Origin: CANJIV01 sp046330225
GTDB lineage: Bacteria; Actinomycetota; Thermoleophilia; Solirubrobacterales; Solirubrobacteraceae
Reading direction: 5' to 3'
NCBI GenBank assembly: GCA_046330225.1
Contig: JAXLTD010000009.1
Span: forward strand, 88,561-152,560
DNA length: 64,000 nucleotides
In this document: positions 52,749 through 63,081 of the stretch, in pieces
Numbering within the stretch: position 1 is the first letter of the stretch
Layout of the letters: every line of letters begins with the position of its first letter
Made by a program: the position numbers and the translations under genes
Notes under the pieces: model-generated
Database searches by the model: none
Told to the model about the DNA's origin: nothing
Seen by the model: the letters and a program-made list of their open reading frames with translations, nothing else

Positions 52749-54020
52749 ATGCCGCTGCCCGTGCCGCACCGCACCGCCCGCCCGCTGGCCGCCTTTGCGG
52801 CGGCTGCCGCCGCCTGCGCCGCCCTCGCCGGGCCCGCGAGCGCCGCCACCGGCGGGATCATTCCGGTCGACCCCGTGCCGGGCGCGACCGTCCCCACGCC
52901 GACGACCCCCACGGGCGGCGGCGACGGCACGATTGCGGCGCCGTTCCGCGGCAACGGGATGTGGATCTGGCAGATCCCGAAGGCCAACGGAGGCAACGTC
53001 GACGCGATCACGGCCCAGGCCCGCAAGGCGGGAGTCCGCACGCTCTTCATCAAGAGCGCCGACGGCACCGGGCGCTGGCAGCAGTTCTCCCCGCAGATGG
53101 TCCAGGCGTTCCACGCACGGGGCCTCAAGGTCTGCGGCTGGCACTACGTGTACGGCGCGAGCCCGAAGGCCGAGGCGATCGCGAGCGCGTGGGCGAAGAC
53201 GGCGGGGGCCGACTGCTTCGTCATCGACGCCGAGACTGAGTTCGAGGGCCGCTACGCCCAGGCCTCGATCTACGTGCGCGAGCTGCGCAAGCGCGTCGGC
53301 GCCAGTTTCCCGGTCGGGCTTGCCCCGTTCCCCTACGTCGACTTCCACCCGTCGTTCCCCTACTCGGTGTTCCTCGCCCCCGGCGCCGCGTCGTACAACC
53401 TGCCGCAGATGTACTGGCGCGCGATCGGGACGACCGTCGACCAGGTCTACGCGCACACCTACCGCGAAAGCGAGATCTACAAGCGGCCGATCCTGCCCCT
53501 CGGCCAGACCTACATGTCCGCCCCGCCGGCGCAGATCAAGCGCTTCCGCACGCTCGGGCGCGCCTACGGAGCCGCTGGCCTGAGCTGGTGGGACTGGCAG
53601 TCGACGATCCGCAGCGGCTGGAGCGCCCTTGCCGCCCCCGTGACTCCGCCAACGTTCGCCGCTGCCGAGGCCTACCCGCGCCTGCGCCGGGGCTCCAAGG
53701 GCGACCAGGTCGTGTGGGCCCAGCAGCTCCTCGCCGGCGCCGGCAAAGCCCCTGCGAGCGCCGTGACCGGGCTGTACGGAGCCGTCACGGTGGCGGCCGT
53801 GAAGGCGTTCCAGGCCGCGGAGGGCCTCAGCCCGACCGGCGTCCTGGACGACACGACGTGGCCGGCGCTGATCGACCAGGCGCCGCTCCCGGTCGCCTGG
53901 GACAAGAAGTCGGCGGCCAAGCGCCGGGCCCGCGCAGCCTCCGGCGCCGCCGTCACCGGGCCGTGGTCCGCCGGCCTGCCCGCGCGCGCCTACGAGCTGC
54001 CGCCCAAGCGCCAGCGGTAG
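52749..54020 (+). CDS. Secreted TIM-barrel-like protein with C-terminal peptidoglycan-binding domain
   Basis: The 423-residue product has a signal peptide (MPLPVPHRTARPLAAFAAAA, cut near ASA), a Pro/Thr linker, and a domain of about 240 residues resembling a glycoside-hydrolase TIM barrel (GMWIWQIPKANGGN, GLKVCGWHYVYG, CFVIDAETEFEGRYAQ, LPQMYWRAI, GLSWWDWQST), with acidic Asp/Glu in the VIDAETE strand. A PG_binding_1 domain follows (YPRLRRGSKGDQVVWAQQLL to LDDTTWPAL, about 305-375) with a basic tail. I prefer the ATG at 52749, six bases from GAGAGG, over ATG 52743. Preceded by a c-di-AMP riboswitch, it is probably a wall-associated hydrolase. Confidence 0.82.
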   Translation: MPLPVPHRTARPLAAFAAAAAACAALAGPASAATGGIIPVDPVPGATVPTPTTPTGGGDGTIAAPFRGNGMWIWQIPKANGGNVDAITAQARKAGVRTLFIKSADGTGRWQQFSPQMVQAFHARGLKVCGWHYVYGASPKAEAIASAWAKTAGADCFVIDAETEFEGRYAQASIYVRELRKRVGASFPVGLAPFPYVDFHPSFPYSVFLAPGAASYNLPQMYWRAIGTTVDQVYAHTYRESEIYKRPILPLGQTYMSAPPAQIKRFRTLGRAYGAAGLSWWDWQSTIRSGWSALAAPVTPPTFAAAEAYPRLRRGSKGDQVVWAQQLLAGAGKAPASAVTGLYGAVTVAAVKAFQAAEGLSPTGVLDDTTWPALIDQAPLPVAWDKKSAAKRRARAASGAAVTGPWSAGLPARAYELPPKRQR

Positions 54021-54076
54021 GGGCGGCTGGCCGGAGCGCTCGCGGTCGCTGGCCTGGGGGTTTGGCATTCCCGGCC

Positions 54077-54259
54077 TGTTCGGGCGCGGGCGGCGGGGTG
54101 TTTGGACGCGGGTGGCGGCCTGTTCGGGCGCGGGTGGCGAGCGGTCCGGACGCGGGCGGGCGGGGTGTCTGGACGCGGGCGGGCGGGGTGTCTGGACGCG
54201 GGCGGGCGAGGCGTGTCTGGACGCGGGCGGGCGGGGTGTCTGGACGCGGGAGGCGAGCG
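54077..54259. repeat. Minisatellite: about eight 21-25-bp units
   Basis: Tandem units of the type TGTCTGGACGCGGGCGGGCG follow one another with small length changes. Early copies diverge (TGTTCGGGCGCGGGTGGCG) and later copies are nearly identical, suggesting recent expansion. G-runs on the plus strand could form quadruplex structures. Confidence 0.75.
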
Positions 54260-54373
54260 TGGCCCGCGAGAACGGCGCTCCGAGGGGCCGGCTCCGGGCG
54301 CCGCGGCAGCCCGGCGCGGCGGCAACCGGGCACCGGCGCCTGGCGGTCGGACCGCCGCGCCGTTGCGGTTCGG

Positions 54374-54478
54374 CGAACCTCTGCGCCTGAACCACCGAAT
54401 CGGTGGCGGAGATGCACAAGAACACGCCCGCGGACCCGCCACCACGAACCTGTGCGCCTGAACCACCGAATCGGTGGC
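54374..54478. repeat. Pair of 34-bp repeats, each with a perfect palindrome
   Basis: Copies at 54374-54407 and 54445-54478 differ at one base and are 71 bases apart. Each contains CCACCGAATCGGTGG, a 7-bp perfect stem with a single central base. They lie between converging genes and could be terminators or REP-like elements. Confidence 0.7.
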
Positions 54479-54662
54479 TGAAACGCACGAGGTGTGCGCC
54501 GTTGCACCGCGTGGCAGCGGGCGTCCGTGCGCGCGCCGCGGCCGGGCCAGAGCGCGCGCCGCGGCCCGAGCAGCGGGCGGGCGCCGCCTCGCGCAGACGC
54601 CGCCCCCTGCTCCGCCAGCCTCACCCCGCCCGAACGCCCAACCCCACCCCGAACACCCGCCG

Positions 54663-55769
54663 TCACCCCACCCCGAACCGGGTGTCGCGCGCGCTGACGT
54701 TCCCCGCCCAGTCCCAGGCGTAGACGATGAGCCGGTAGACACCGGGCCGGAGCCGCGGCAGCCGCGGCGCCAGGCCGCCAGCCAGACGGTAGTTCCAGTT
54801 CGGCCTGCAGATCGGGTGCCCCATGAAGCAGCCCCAGCCGCCACCCCGGGCGCCGCGGGTGTAGAGGCGGCCGGGCGGCCGCCCCAGGAGATGCTGGGAT
54901 CCGCGCAGCGCCCAGCGCAGCCCGGTGACGGCGCGCCCGGACGGCCCGACGACACGGTAGGCGAGCGCCGCCGGAGCCAGCACGGGCGTGACGTAGGTCG
55001 TGCGCACCCGATACGACTGGGGATCGAACGCCCGCACGAGGACAGTCCCTCCGGACCGGAACTGGGGCGCAGCGATCTGCGGCGCCGCCGTGTCGCGCCA
55101 CGGCGCGAGGATCCGGCCGCCGGGCCGCAGCGGATTGAGATAGCGGCCCCCGAGGACCTCGGACAGGTGCAGGTGCCCGGCCGTCGGCAGCACGCGACCG
55201 ACCTCGGTGCGGTACGGAGCCACGTACTGCCCGGAAACGACCGACGGGACGATGTGCCAGTAGATGAACCGCCCGACCTGCACCCGGGCGTCGACCCCGC
55301 GGGCGGCCAGCACCTGCGCAAAGCCGGGCTGGACGGCGTAGACGGGCGTGCCGTCGCGGGCCTGGAGGTCGATCCCGATGTGGAAGTTGGCCAGGCGGCG
55401 CTCGTTCAGGCCGGCCCGCAGCGCGTGCTGCCGGTGAAACGGGCGCAACGGCCAGCCAGCCACGGCGCCGGGTGCGCGGCACCCAGTCGAGCAGCTGCGC
55501 CCGTCCGCCCAAAACGCCGGCACGGTGCCGGGCGCCACCGCACGGACCTCCGGGGGCGGCGCGAACGGGAAGGCCAGCGTCGCGGGGCCGGGCCCGCGGG
55601 CCGGGAGCCGGGCCAGCACCGCTGCCGGCGCGGCTCCGAACTCCCCGCCGGAGGCATCACCGGCGTCCGCGCTGGCCGCCCCGAGCGGCGCGAACGCGAG
55701 CGCCCAGGCCGCAGCGGCGCCCGCGGCCACCGCCGCCGCACCGGCCCGGATCCGCGCCGCCGACTCCAC
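54663..55769 (-). CDS. Secreted M23-like (LytM-type) protein
   Basis: The 368-residue exported protein starts at GTG 55769 with a signal (VESAARIRAGAAAVAAGAAA ...). Its centre has HIGIDLQARDGTPVYAVQPGF and, about 65 residues on, HLHLSEVLGGRYLNPLRP, the layout of M23 peptidases (H-x-G-x-D and H-x-H). The first zinc His appears as HIGID with N-F before it, so the ligand set H-D/H-x-H seems complete, though the overall match is divergent. The C-terminal domain (about 130 residues) ends in a beta-rich YAWDWAGNVSARDTRF. Candidate cell-wall endopeptidase or inactive regulator. Confidence 0.7.
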   Translation of the reverse strand: MESAARIRAGAAAVAAGAAAAWALAFAPLGAASADAGDASGGEFGAAPAAVLARLPARGPGPATLAFPFAPPPEVRAVAPGTVPAFWADGRSCSTGCRAPGAVAGWPLRPFHRQHALRAGLNERRLANFHIGIDLQARDGTPVYAVQPGFAQVLAARGVDARVQVGRFIYWHIVPSVVSGQYVAPYRTEVGRVLPTAGHLHLSEVLGGRYLNPLRPGGRILAPWRDTAAPQIAAPQFRSGGTVLVRAFDPQSYRVRTTYVTPVLAPAALAYRVVGPSGRAVTGLRWALRGSQHLLGRPPGRLYTRGARGGGWGCFMGHPICRPNWNYRLAGGLAPRLPRLRPGVYRLIVYAWDWAGNVSARDTRFGVG

Positions 55770-55888
55770 GCCGAGGCAGCGTAGCCGCTCTGGTTCTGAC
55801 CGGTGCACCGGCGGTCCGGGCCCCCCGATTGCTGGACTATTTCGATTGGGGCTAAGCCGATCGGCCTGTTGTGCCGACATCGTGGGCG

Positions 55889-56626
55889 ATGAGCCAAGTC
55901 TCGCGGCCGATGCAGGTCCTCCTGGTCGCCACCGTGGCGTTTGCCGCCGTGTGGTTCGTCGCCCTGCGTCCAAAGGCCGACGACGGGGGCGGCAGCAGCG
56001 CGCCCGCTCCGGCCGCCCAGCCAGCCGATTCCGGCGCAAAGTCCTCGCTGCCGGGCAGCCTCGGCACGAGCGTCGACAAGGCGCGCGGCGCCGCGAGCAC
56101 GTCCGACGCCGCGAACGCCCGCCGCGACGCGGCCGAGCAGAAGTCCACCGGCGAGCCCGCCACCACGTCGACGGCGTCGTCCGGCTCCGCCCCCGCCACC
56201 TCGTCAGCGGCCGCCGGCTCCGCCGCCACGGCCGGCTCGAAGCGCACCGCTGCGTCGAACCCGTCCAGGCGGGTCGCCGCCCGCCGGCTCGCGCGCTCCG
56301 GCGCCTCGGCGTCTCCCGCCCGGGTCGCCGCCGCCGTCGCGCGCGGCCAGGTCGCCGTCGTGCTCTTCTGGGATCGCTCGACGCCCGTCGACAAGATGGT
56401 CCGCGCCGAGGTCGGTCGCACCGGGGTGCGGACGAAGGACGTCTATGTGGCTGCCGTCCCGATCAGCCAGGTCTCGAAGTACGACTCGGTCACGCGGGGG
56501 ATCCAGGTGCTCCAGGCCCCCACGGTCGTCGTGATCGACCGCAAGCACGAGGCCAAGCTGCTCACCGGCTACGTGGACGGCAGCGAGATCGCCCAGGCCG
56601 TCGCCGACGCCCTGGCCAAGCGCTGA
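55889..56626 (+). CDS. Membrane-anchored thioredoxin-like protein
   Basis: A 245-residue protein has an N-terminal membrane helix (MQVLLVATVAFAAVWFVALR), a long Ala/Ser/Thr/Pro-rich linker (about residues 28-150) and a thioredoxin-like fold: VAVVLFWDRSTPVDKMVRAEV, YVAAVPISQVSKYDSVTRGIQV, and the cis-Pro block QAPTVVVIDRKHEAKLLTGYVD. The CxxC active site is replaced by DRSTP, so it is not a thiol oxidoreductase. Start uncertain: GTG at 55871, ATG at 55889 (chosen) and ATG at 55910 are possible. Confidence 0.65.
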   Translation: MSQVSRPMQVLLVATVAFAAVWFVALRPKADDGGGSSAPAPAAQPADSGAKSSLPGSLGTSVDKARGAASTSDAANARRDAAEQKSTGEPATTSTASSGSAPATSSAAAGSAATAGSKRTAASNPSRRVAARRLARSGASASPARVAAAVARGQVAVVLFWDRSTPVDKMVRAEVGRTGVRTKDVYVAAVPISQVSKYDSVTRGIQVLQAPTVVVIDRKHEAKLLTGYVDGSEIAQAVADALAKR

Positions 56627-56638
56627 CCCGCCGGACCG

Positions 56639-58432
<1,794 letters not shown>

Positions 58433-58475
58433 CCGGGCGCCCCTTCCCCGGTCGCAGCCGGAATCCTGCGCCGCC

Positions 58476-59732
58476 TCACAGGCCGAAGCCTCCCCGGCCG
58501 CGCAGGACGCCCGGGACGATCGCGGCGGCAGCGATGTCCTCCTGCTCCCCGCTCTCCATGTCCTTGAGCGCCGCGCCGTCGTCGCCGAGGATGGCCACGA
58601 AGCGCGCGCCGACCCGGTCGGCCTGCTTGAGCTGGCCCTTCAGCGACCGCCCGGCGAGCTCGAGCTGGGCGCCCAGGCCGGCCTGGCGTGCCTCGGTCGC
58701 CACCCGAAACGCCGCGCGCCGATGGGCCGGCGCGGCGTAGGCCACGAAGAGGTCCACCGGGGCCGGAGCGGTCGGCGGCCGCTCGGCAGCCAGCAGCATC
58801 CGCTCGATCCCGGCGGCCCAGCCGCAGCCGGGCGTCTCCGGCCCGCCGAGGGCCGCGACGAGCCCGTCGTAGCGGCCGCCGCCGCCGACGCCGCTCTGGG
58901 CGCCCAGGGCGCTGCTCTCGAACTCGAACACCGTCCGCGTGTAGTAGTCCAGCCCGCGGACGAGCGTCGGGTCGATGTCGTAGTCCAGCTCGGCGCCGTC
59001 GAGCAGCGCGCGGACCTCGGCGAAGTGCTCGGCGTCCTCGCCCTCGAGCCGGTCCAGCAGGCGCGGCGCGGTCGCCATGACCGCCTGCGTGCCGCCGTGC
59101 GAGGAGTCCCAGGCCCGCAGCGGGTTGAGCTCGAGGCGCTCGCGGACCTCGGGGGCGAGCGCGTCGGCGTGCTCGCGCAGGTGGCGCTGGAGGTCCTCCC
59201 GGTAGGCGGCCCGCGTGTCCGGCCCGCCGAGGCTCGAGATCCGCAGCCGCAGGCCGCCCACCCCGAGGTCGTCGAGCAGCTCGGCCAGCAGCAGCACGAG
59301 CTCGGCGTCGACCGCCGGGTCCTCGGAGCCGATGGCCTCGGCGCCGACCTGCCAGAACTGGCGGTAGCGGCCGGCCTGGGGCGCCTCGTGGCGGAAGCAG
59401 GACGACAGGTACCAGAGCCGCACCGGCTGCGCGGACTTGTGCATCCCGTGCTCGACGTAGGCGCGGCAGATCGGCGCCGTCACCTCCGGTCGCAGCGTGA
59501 TCGAGCGCCCGCCGCCGTCATCGAAGGTGTACATCTCCTTCTGGACGACGTCGGTGGACTCCCCCACGCCGCGGGCGAAGAGCTCGGTGGCCTCGAAGGT
59601 CGGGGTCTCGATGCGGCCGTAGCCGGCCCGCTCGAGCACCTTGCGCGCGGCGGCTTCGAGCCCGGCCCGGGCGGCGGCCTGCTCGGGCAGCACGTCGAAC
59701 GTGCCGCGCGGCGCCTGGATCTTCGCGCTCAC
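58476..59732 (-). CDS. hisS: Histidyl-tRNA synthetase
   Basis: The 418-residue enzyme starts at GTG 59732, overlapping the hydrolase stop (GTGA). Visible: APRGTFDVLPEQ, motif 2 RLWYLSSCFRHEAPQAGRYR, the HisA/HisB peptides LVRGLDYYTRTVFEF and GGGGRYDGLVAALGG, motif 3 GWAAGIERMLLA, and an anticodon-binding C-domain (GRSLKGQLKQADRVGARF). Confidence 0.96.
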   Translation of the reverse strand: MSAKIQAPRGTFDVLPEQAAARAGLEAAARKVLERAGYGRIETPTFEATELFARGVGESTDVVQKEMYTFDDGGGRSITLRPEVTAPICRAYVEHGMHKSAQPVRLWYLSSCFRHEAPQAGRYRQFWQVGAEAIGSEDPAVDAELVLLLAELLDDLGVGGLRLRISSLGGPDTRAAYREDLQRHLREHADALAPEVRERLELNPLRAWDSSHGGTQAVMATAPRLLDRLEGEDAEHFAEVRALLDGAELDYDIDPTLVRGLDYYTRTVFEFESSALGAQSGVGGGGRYDGLVAALGGPETPGCGWAAGIERMLLAAERPPTAPAPVDLFVAYAAPAHRRAAFRVATEARQAGLGAQLELAGRSLKGQLKQADRVGARFVAILGDDGAALKDMESGEQEDIAAAAIVPGVLRGRGGFGL

Positions 59733-60373
59733 TGCGCGGGCGTGAGGTCGCGCAGGAAGGGGTTGGTCGCCCGCTCGGCACCGAGCGTCGTCTGGCCCAT
59801 GTGGCCGGGGTGCACGCGTGTCTCGTCGGGCAGCGTGTCGAGCAGCGACTGGATCGACGCGGCCAGCGTGGGCCAGTCCCCCCCGGGCAGGTCGGTGCGG
59901 CCCACCGAGCCCTGGAACAGCACGTCGCCGGAGAACAGTGCCGCCTCGGCCGGGATCGAATACGCGACGTGGCCCGGGCTGTGTCCGGGCACGAAGAGCA
60001 CGTCGATCTCGAGGCCCGCGAGCTCGAGGCGCTCGCCCCCGGCGACCGTCTCGTCCGCCTCGTAGCTCTCGAAGGGGCCGAACTCCGGCCACGGGACGTA
60101 GCGCATGATGTCCGCGAGCACGGGGACCTCGAGCTCCGGGCAGTAGACCGGCGCGCCGGTTGCCTTGGCCACCGGGGCCACGGCGCCGACGTGGTCGAAG
60201 TGCGTGTGCGTGAGCAGGATCGCGTCGAGCCCGACGCCGAGCGTGTCGATGGCCCCGAGAAGGCGGTCGGCCTCTTCCCCGGGGTCGACGAGCACGGCCC
60301 GGTCCGAGCCGTCCGGCCGCACGAGGAAGCAGTTCTCCTGCACCGGCCCGACCGTGAACATCCGGACGTCCAC
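59729..60373 (-). CDS. MBL-fold hydrolase, glyoxalase II-like
   Basis: A 214-residue metallo-beta-lactamase-fold protein with the zinc motif LTHTHFDHVGA, PGHSPGHVAY, SGDVLFQGSVGRTDLPGGD and HPGHMGQTTLGAE. This group hydrolyses thioesters such as S-lactoyl conjugates; the exact thiol is unknown (glutathione is not expected in this lineage). GTG start at 60373; an ATG four codons later is possible. Upstream of and coupled to hisS. Confidence 0.88.
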   Translation of the reverse strand: MDVRMFTVGPVQENCFLVRPDGSDRAVLVDPGEEADRLLGAIDTLGVGLDAILLTHTHFDHVGAVAPVAKATGAPVYCPELEVPVLADIMRYVPWPEFGPFESYEADETVAGGERLELAGLEIDVLFVPGHSPGHVAYSIPAEAALFSGDVLFQGSVGRTDLPGGDWPTLAASIQSLLDTLPDETRVHPGHMGQTTLGAERATNPFLRDLTPAQ

Positions 60374-60375
60374 GG

Positions 60376-60780
60376 CTAGCGCTTGCCCCCGCGGGCCGCC
60401 GCCTGCTTGCGCAGGAACCGGCGGTGCAGCATGAGATCGGTGTAGTACCCGAGCGGGATGTAGACGAGGAGCATGAAGCCCGATAGCGCGAGCGCCTGGC
60501 CTGGCTTCTGCTGGAACGCCAGCAGCAGGATCACGAAGAAGATCGCCGTCGCCGCGACCGCGCGCCACAGCGCGCTCTTCCACGTCGGCGGCTTGCCGAG
60601 CCGGGCGAGCCGCGCGTCCTGGCTCGTCGTCGGGCGCCCGGACGAGGACGACGACTTCGGCTTGGCCGCCTTGCGCTCCTTCTCGTCGAGCTTGCGGCCG
60701 GTGCGCCCGCGTGCCTCGACGACGCCGGCAGCGTTGCCCCGGTGCTTCGTCGAGCGCTTCTTCTTCTTTGTCTGGGCCAC
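60376..60780 (-). CDS. Small basic membrane protein
   Basis: A 134-residue protein with a highly charged cytoplasmic N-terminus (MAQTKKKKRSTKHRGN and KERKAAKPKSSSSSGRP) and two membrane helices (ALWRAVAATAIFFVILLLAF; GQALALSGFMLLVYIPLGYY) with a basic C-terminus (HRRFLRKQAAARGGKR). No known family by name; similar small proteins often accompany this cluster. Two bases separate it from the hydrolase start. Confidence 0.65.
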   Translation of the reverse strand: MAQTKKKKRSTKHRGNAAGVVEARGRTGRKLDEKERKAAKPKSSSSSGRPTTSQDARLARLGKPPTWKSALWRAVAATAIFFVILLLAFQQKPGQALALSGFMLLVYIPLGYYTDLMLHRRFLRKQAAARGGKR

Positions 60781-60823
60781 GGCTGGCCTCGGATCCTACC
60801 GCCGGCGGGGCGCCCAGCGGGCC

Positions 60824-61702
60824 TCAGCCGCCCAGCCGGGCTTCGAGCGTGCCCGTGGCCGGGTCGAACCCCGGCGTCGGCACATCGGCGGGGAAGCCCG
60901 CGAGGGCCGCCGCCGGGGGCACCCCGATCACTTCCGCGCCCGAGACGGGTGCGTGGCGCCGCACGGCGGCGACGACGTCGCGCAGAGGCACGGCCACGTG
61001 GTCCTCGACGTTGCACGACACCTGCGCCACTCCGGCCGAGTCGAGCCACAGGCCCAGCGCCCGCAGGCCGGGCAGGCCCTCGGCGCCGCCCTCGCGGATC
61101 GCCGCGGCGATCGCCCGGGCGTCGGCGACCGTCGCCGGCGCCGCGAGCTCCACGTTGAACGCGATGAGCGGCGGACGCGCAGCGCAGAGCGTCACGCCGC
61201 TGCGCGGGTCGGGCCGCGCCGGGCCGAAGTCCGGCCGGACCTCCCCGGCCTCCAGGCGGACCGCCAGGCCTGCCGGCCCGCCGCGCCGCAGCTGCGCCCG
61301 CGTGCGCCCGGCAGCCAGCGCCCCGTACATGAGCACCGGGATTCCGAGCCGCCCGATGAGGTCGGCGGCGACGAGCGCCTCGGCGCAGGCGGCTCCGCGG
61401 CGGGCGGCGTCGAGATGGACAACCGGGACGACGTCGACGGCGCCAACGTGGGGGTGGATCCCCTCGTGCTCGCGCAGGTCGATGCGTCGCGCGGCCTCCC
61501 GCGCCCCGGCCGCCAGCGCCGGCGCCAGGGCGCCGCGCGGGCCCGCCAGCGTGTAGACCGACCGGTGGTGGTCGGGGTCGGAGTGCACGTCGAGCAGCTC
61601 CGCGGCGCCCGCCGCGAACGCAGCGCCGATCGCCGCGATGGCGTCGGCGTCCCGGCCCTCCGAGACGTTCGGGACCGCGAGAAGGAGGTCGCTGCGCGCC
61701 AC
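60824..61702 (-). CDS. ftcD: Glutamate formimidoyltransferase (FtcD N-terminal-type)
   Basis: A 292-residue protein with the family opening LLLAVPNVSEGRD, then VHSDPDHHRSVYTLAG, IHPHVGAVDVVPVVH (the catalytic His region) and the C-domain motifs VTLCAARPPLIAFNVEL and VAQVSCNVEDH. It transfers the formimino group from formiminoglutamate to tetrahydrofolate, in histidine breakdown. It has the transferase only, without a cyclodeaminase domain. GTG start at 61702; 14-base gap to the aminopeptidase upstream. Confidence 0.9.
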   Translation of the reverse strand: MARSDLLLAVPNVSEGRDADAIAAIGAAFAAGAAELLDVHSDPDHHRSVYTLAGPRGALAPALAAGAREAARRIDLREHEGIHPHVGAVDVVPVVHLDAARRGAACAEALVAADLIGRLGIPVLMYGALAAGRTRAQLRRGGPAGLAVRLEAGEVRPDFGPARPDPRSGVTLCAARPPLIAFNVELAAPATVADARAIAAAIREGGAEGLPGLRALGLWLDSAGVAQVSCNVEDHVAVPLRDVVAAVRRHAPVSGAEVIGVPPAAALAGFPADVPTPGFDPATGTLEARLGG

Positions 61703-61716
61703 GGGGGCCAGTCGGC

Positions 61717-62676
61717 TCAGGGGCCGAGGACGTACTCGCCGCGCTCGAGAACCGGAACGCCGTCGACCTCGAGCGAGGCGTGCAGCACGACGCAGTCGAG
61801 GTGGATCGGGACGGCCACCGTGCCGCCGATCCCCGCCGAGGCGCCGAAGGCGAGGTGCACGCTCCCGAGGATCTTCTCGTCCTCGAGCACGTTGCCGGTG
61901 AGGATCGCCCGCTCGTTCGTCCCGACGCCAAGCTCGGCGAAGTTCGTCCCGGCCTCGCCGTGGGCCCGCAGCGCGCCGAGCAGCGCATCGGCGGCGGGCC
62001 CGAAGCCGCCCGTGACCCGGCCCCCTTCGACGAAGAGGCGGGCCGGCGGCGAGGCGAGCCCGACCGCGGCGAGCGATGCGGCGACGAACTCGCCCTCCCC
62101 GCCCGCGGGCGAGATGAACCCTTCGCCGCACGGCAGGTTCCCGAAGGCGCCCGGAGCCGAGAGATCCCCGTCGTCGGGCAGCCCGCGGCGGCCGGTGAGG
62201 TCCACCTGCAGGTCCGACCCGAGCGGGCAGGTGACGCGAGCCGTGGTCCCGGCGTCCAGCGCCGCGGCCACGGCGCGGCTGCGGGACCGGACGGCCGGCA
62301 TGTCGGCGGCCATCACCCGCGCGAGCAGCTCGGCCGTCACGCCCGGGAGCGTGGCACCGCGCGCCCCGGCGTCGGAGGCGGCCTTGCGGGCCTGCGTGTG
62401 AGACAGGGACCGCGTCGTCGGGGCCAGGAACACGTCGCAGGCGCTCAGGGCCGCGGCGATCGGGCGCGGCGGCTCGGTCCCGTCGGTGGCCCGCTCGTCC
62501 ATCCGGGCCAGCACGGCATCGGCGCCTGCCGCTGCGGCGGCGTCGCGCAGCGCCGCGCCGAGCGCGGCGGTCCCAGCGTCGGCGACGACGAGCACGTCCT
62601 CGCCGGCCTGCACCGCGAGGCAGTCGCGGACGACGGCGTCGACGGCACGGTCCAGATCATCGAGCGGCCCGGTCAC
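61717..62676 (-). CDS. M29-family (thermophilic-type) aminopeptidase
   Basis: A 319-residue metalloprotease. Characteristic blocks: NLPCGEGFISPAGGEGEF (metal-ligand Glu region), GTNFAELGVGTNERAIL, NVLEDEKILGSVHLAFGAS and HLDCVVLHASLEVDG, which supply His/Glu/Asp ligands for the two-metal site. Slightly shorter than the 400-residue relatives in its N-terminal part. GTG start overlaps the previous gene's stop. Confidence 0.82.
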   Translation of the reverse strand: MTGPLDDLDRAVDAVVRDCLAVQAGEDVLVVADAGTAALGAALRDAAAAAGADAVLARMDERATDGTEPPRPIAAALSACDVFLAPTTRSLSHTQARKAASDAGARGATLPGVTAELLARVMAADMPAVRSRSRAVAAALDAGTTARVTCPLGSDLQVDLTGRRGLPDDGDLSAPGAFGNLPCGEGFISPAGGEGEFVAASLAAVGLASPPARLFVEGGRVTGGFGPAADALLGALRAHGEAGTNFAELGVGTNERAILTGNVLEDEKILGSVHLAFGASAGIGGTVAVPIHLDCVVLHASLEVDGVPVLERGEYVLGP

Positions 62677-63047
62677 GGCGCCGCATCATAGGCGCGCTCC
62701 TGGAGCTCCGGGCAGCGGCGGACCCACTCGGCGACCTCGTCGACGACCGGCCCGGCCCGCTCGAGCATCCGGTCGTACTGAACCGCGCTCAGCGGAGAGG
62801 CGAGTCCGAAGCGCGTCGGCGGCGACACGCCGAAGACCCGCACCCGGCGGCGTCCGTGGCGCCGGCGCCGCAGCACTTGGAGGGCGACGGCGTCCTGCGG
62901 AGTTGGCATCACGATCACATCGGGCACCATCAGCCGCGGAGCCCTGGACACCGCGTAGCGGTCGCCGAGGTCACGCTCGGCCAGCGCGAGCAGCCGCTCG
63001 TCGAGATCAGGCTGGTCGGCCACGTCCACGTCGCGCCACAGCGGCAT
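62673..63047 (-). CDS. Hypothetical protein
   Basis: A 124-residue soluble protein, Arg-rich, with RDVDVADQPDLDERLLALAER, DVIVMPTPQDAVALQVLRRRR and ATGs at both plausible starts (63047 used). No recognised family. It is translationally coupled (GTGA) to the aminopeptidase gene. Confidence 0.5.
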   Translation of the reverse strand: MPLWRDVDVADQPDLDERLLALAERDLGDRYAVSRAPRLMVPDVIVMPTPQDAVALQVLRRRRHGRRRVRVFGVSPPTRFGLASPLSAVQYDRMLERAGPVVDEVAEWVRRCPELQERAYDAAP

Positions 63048-63081
63048 GGGACCACCGTACGCCGCCGGCTGACCTGGCGCG

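Larger units (their letters stand above)
54021..54662. other. 642-base gene-free region with repeats
   Basis: It holds a minisatellite (54077-54259) and two palindromic repeats (54374-54407 and 54445-54478) between two convergent genes. Several long frames cross it but are repetitive Arg/Pro/Ala translations without a start, domain or ribosome site. Confidence 0.6.

Noticed and set aside
55834..55864. A third strong sigma-28-like promoter (GCCGATCGG at 55856) before the thioredoxin-like gene
   Set aside because: No TCAAG-like half at the required 15-base distance.
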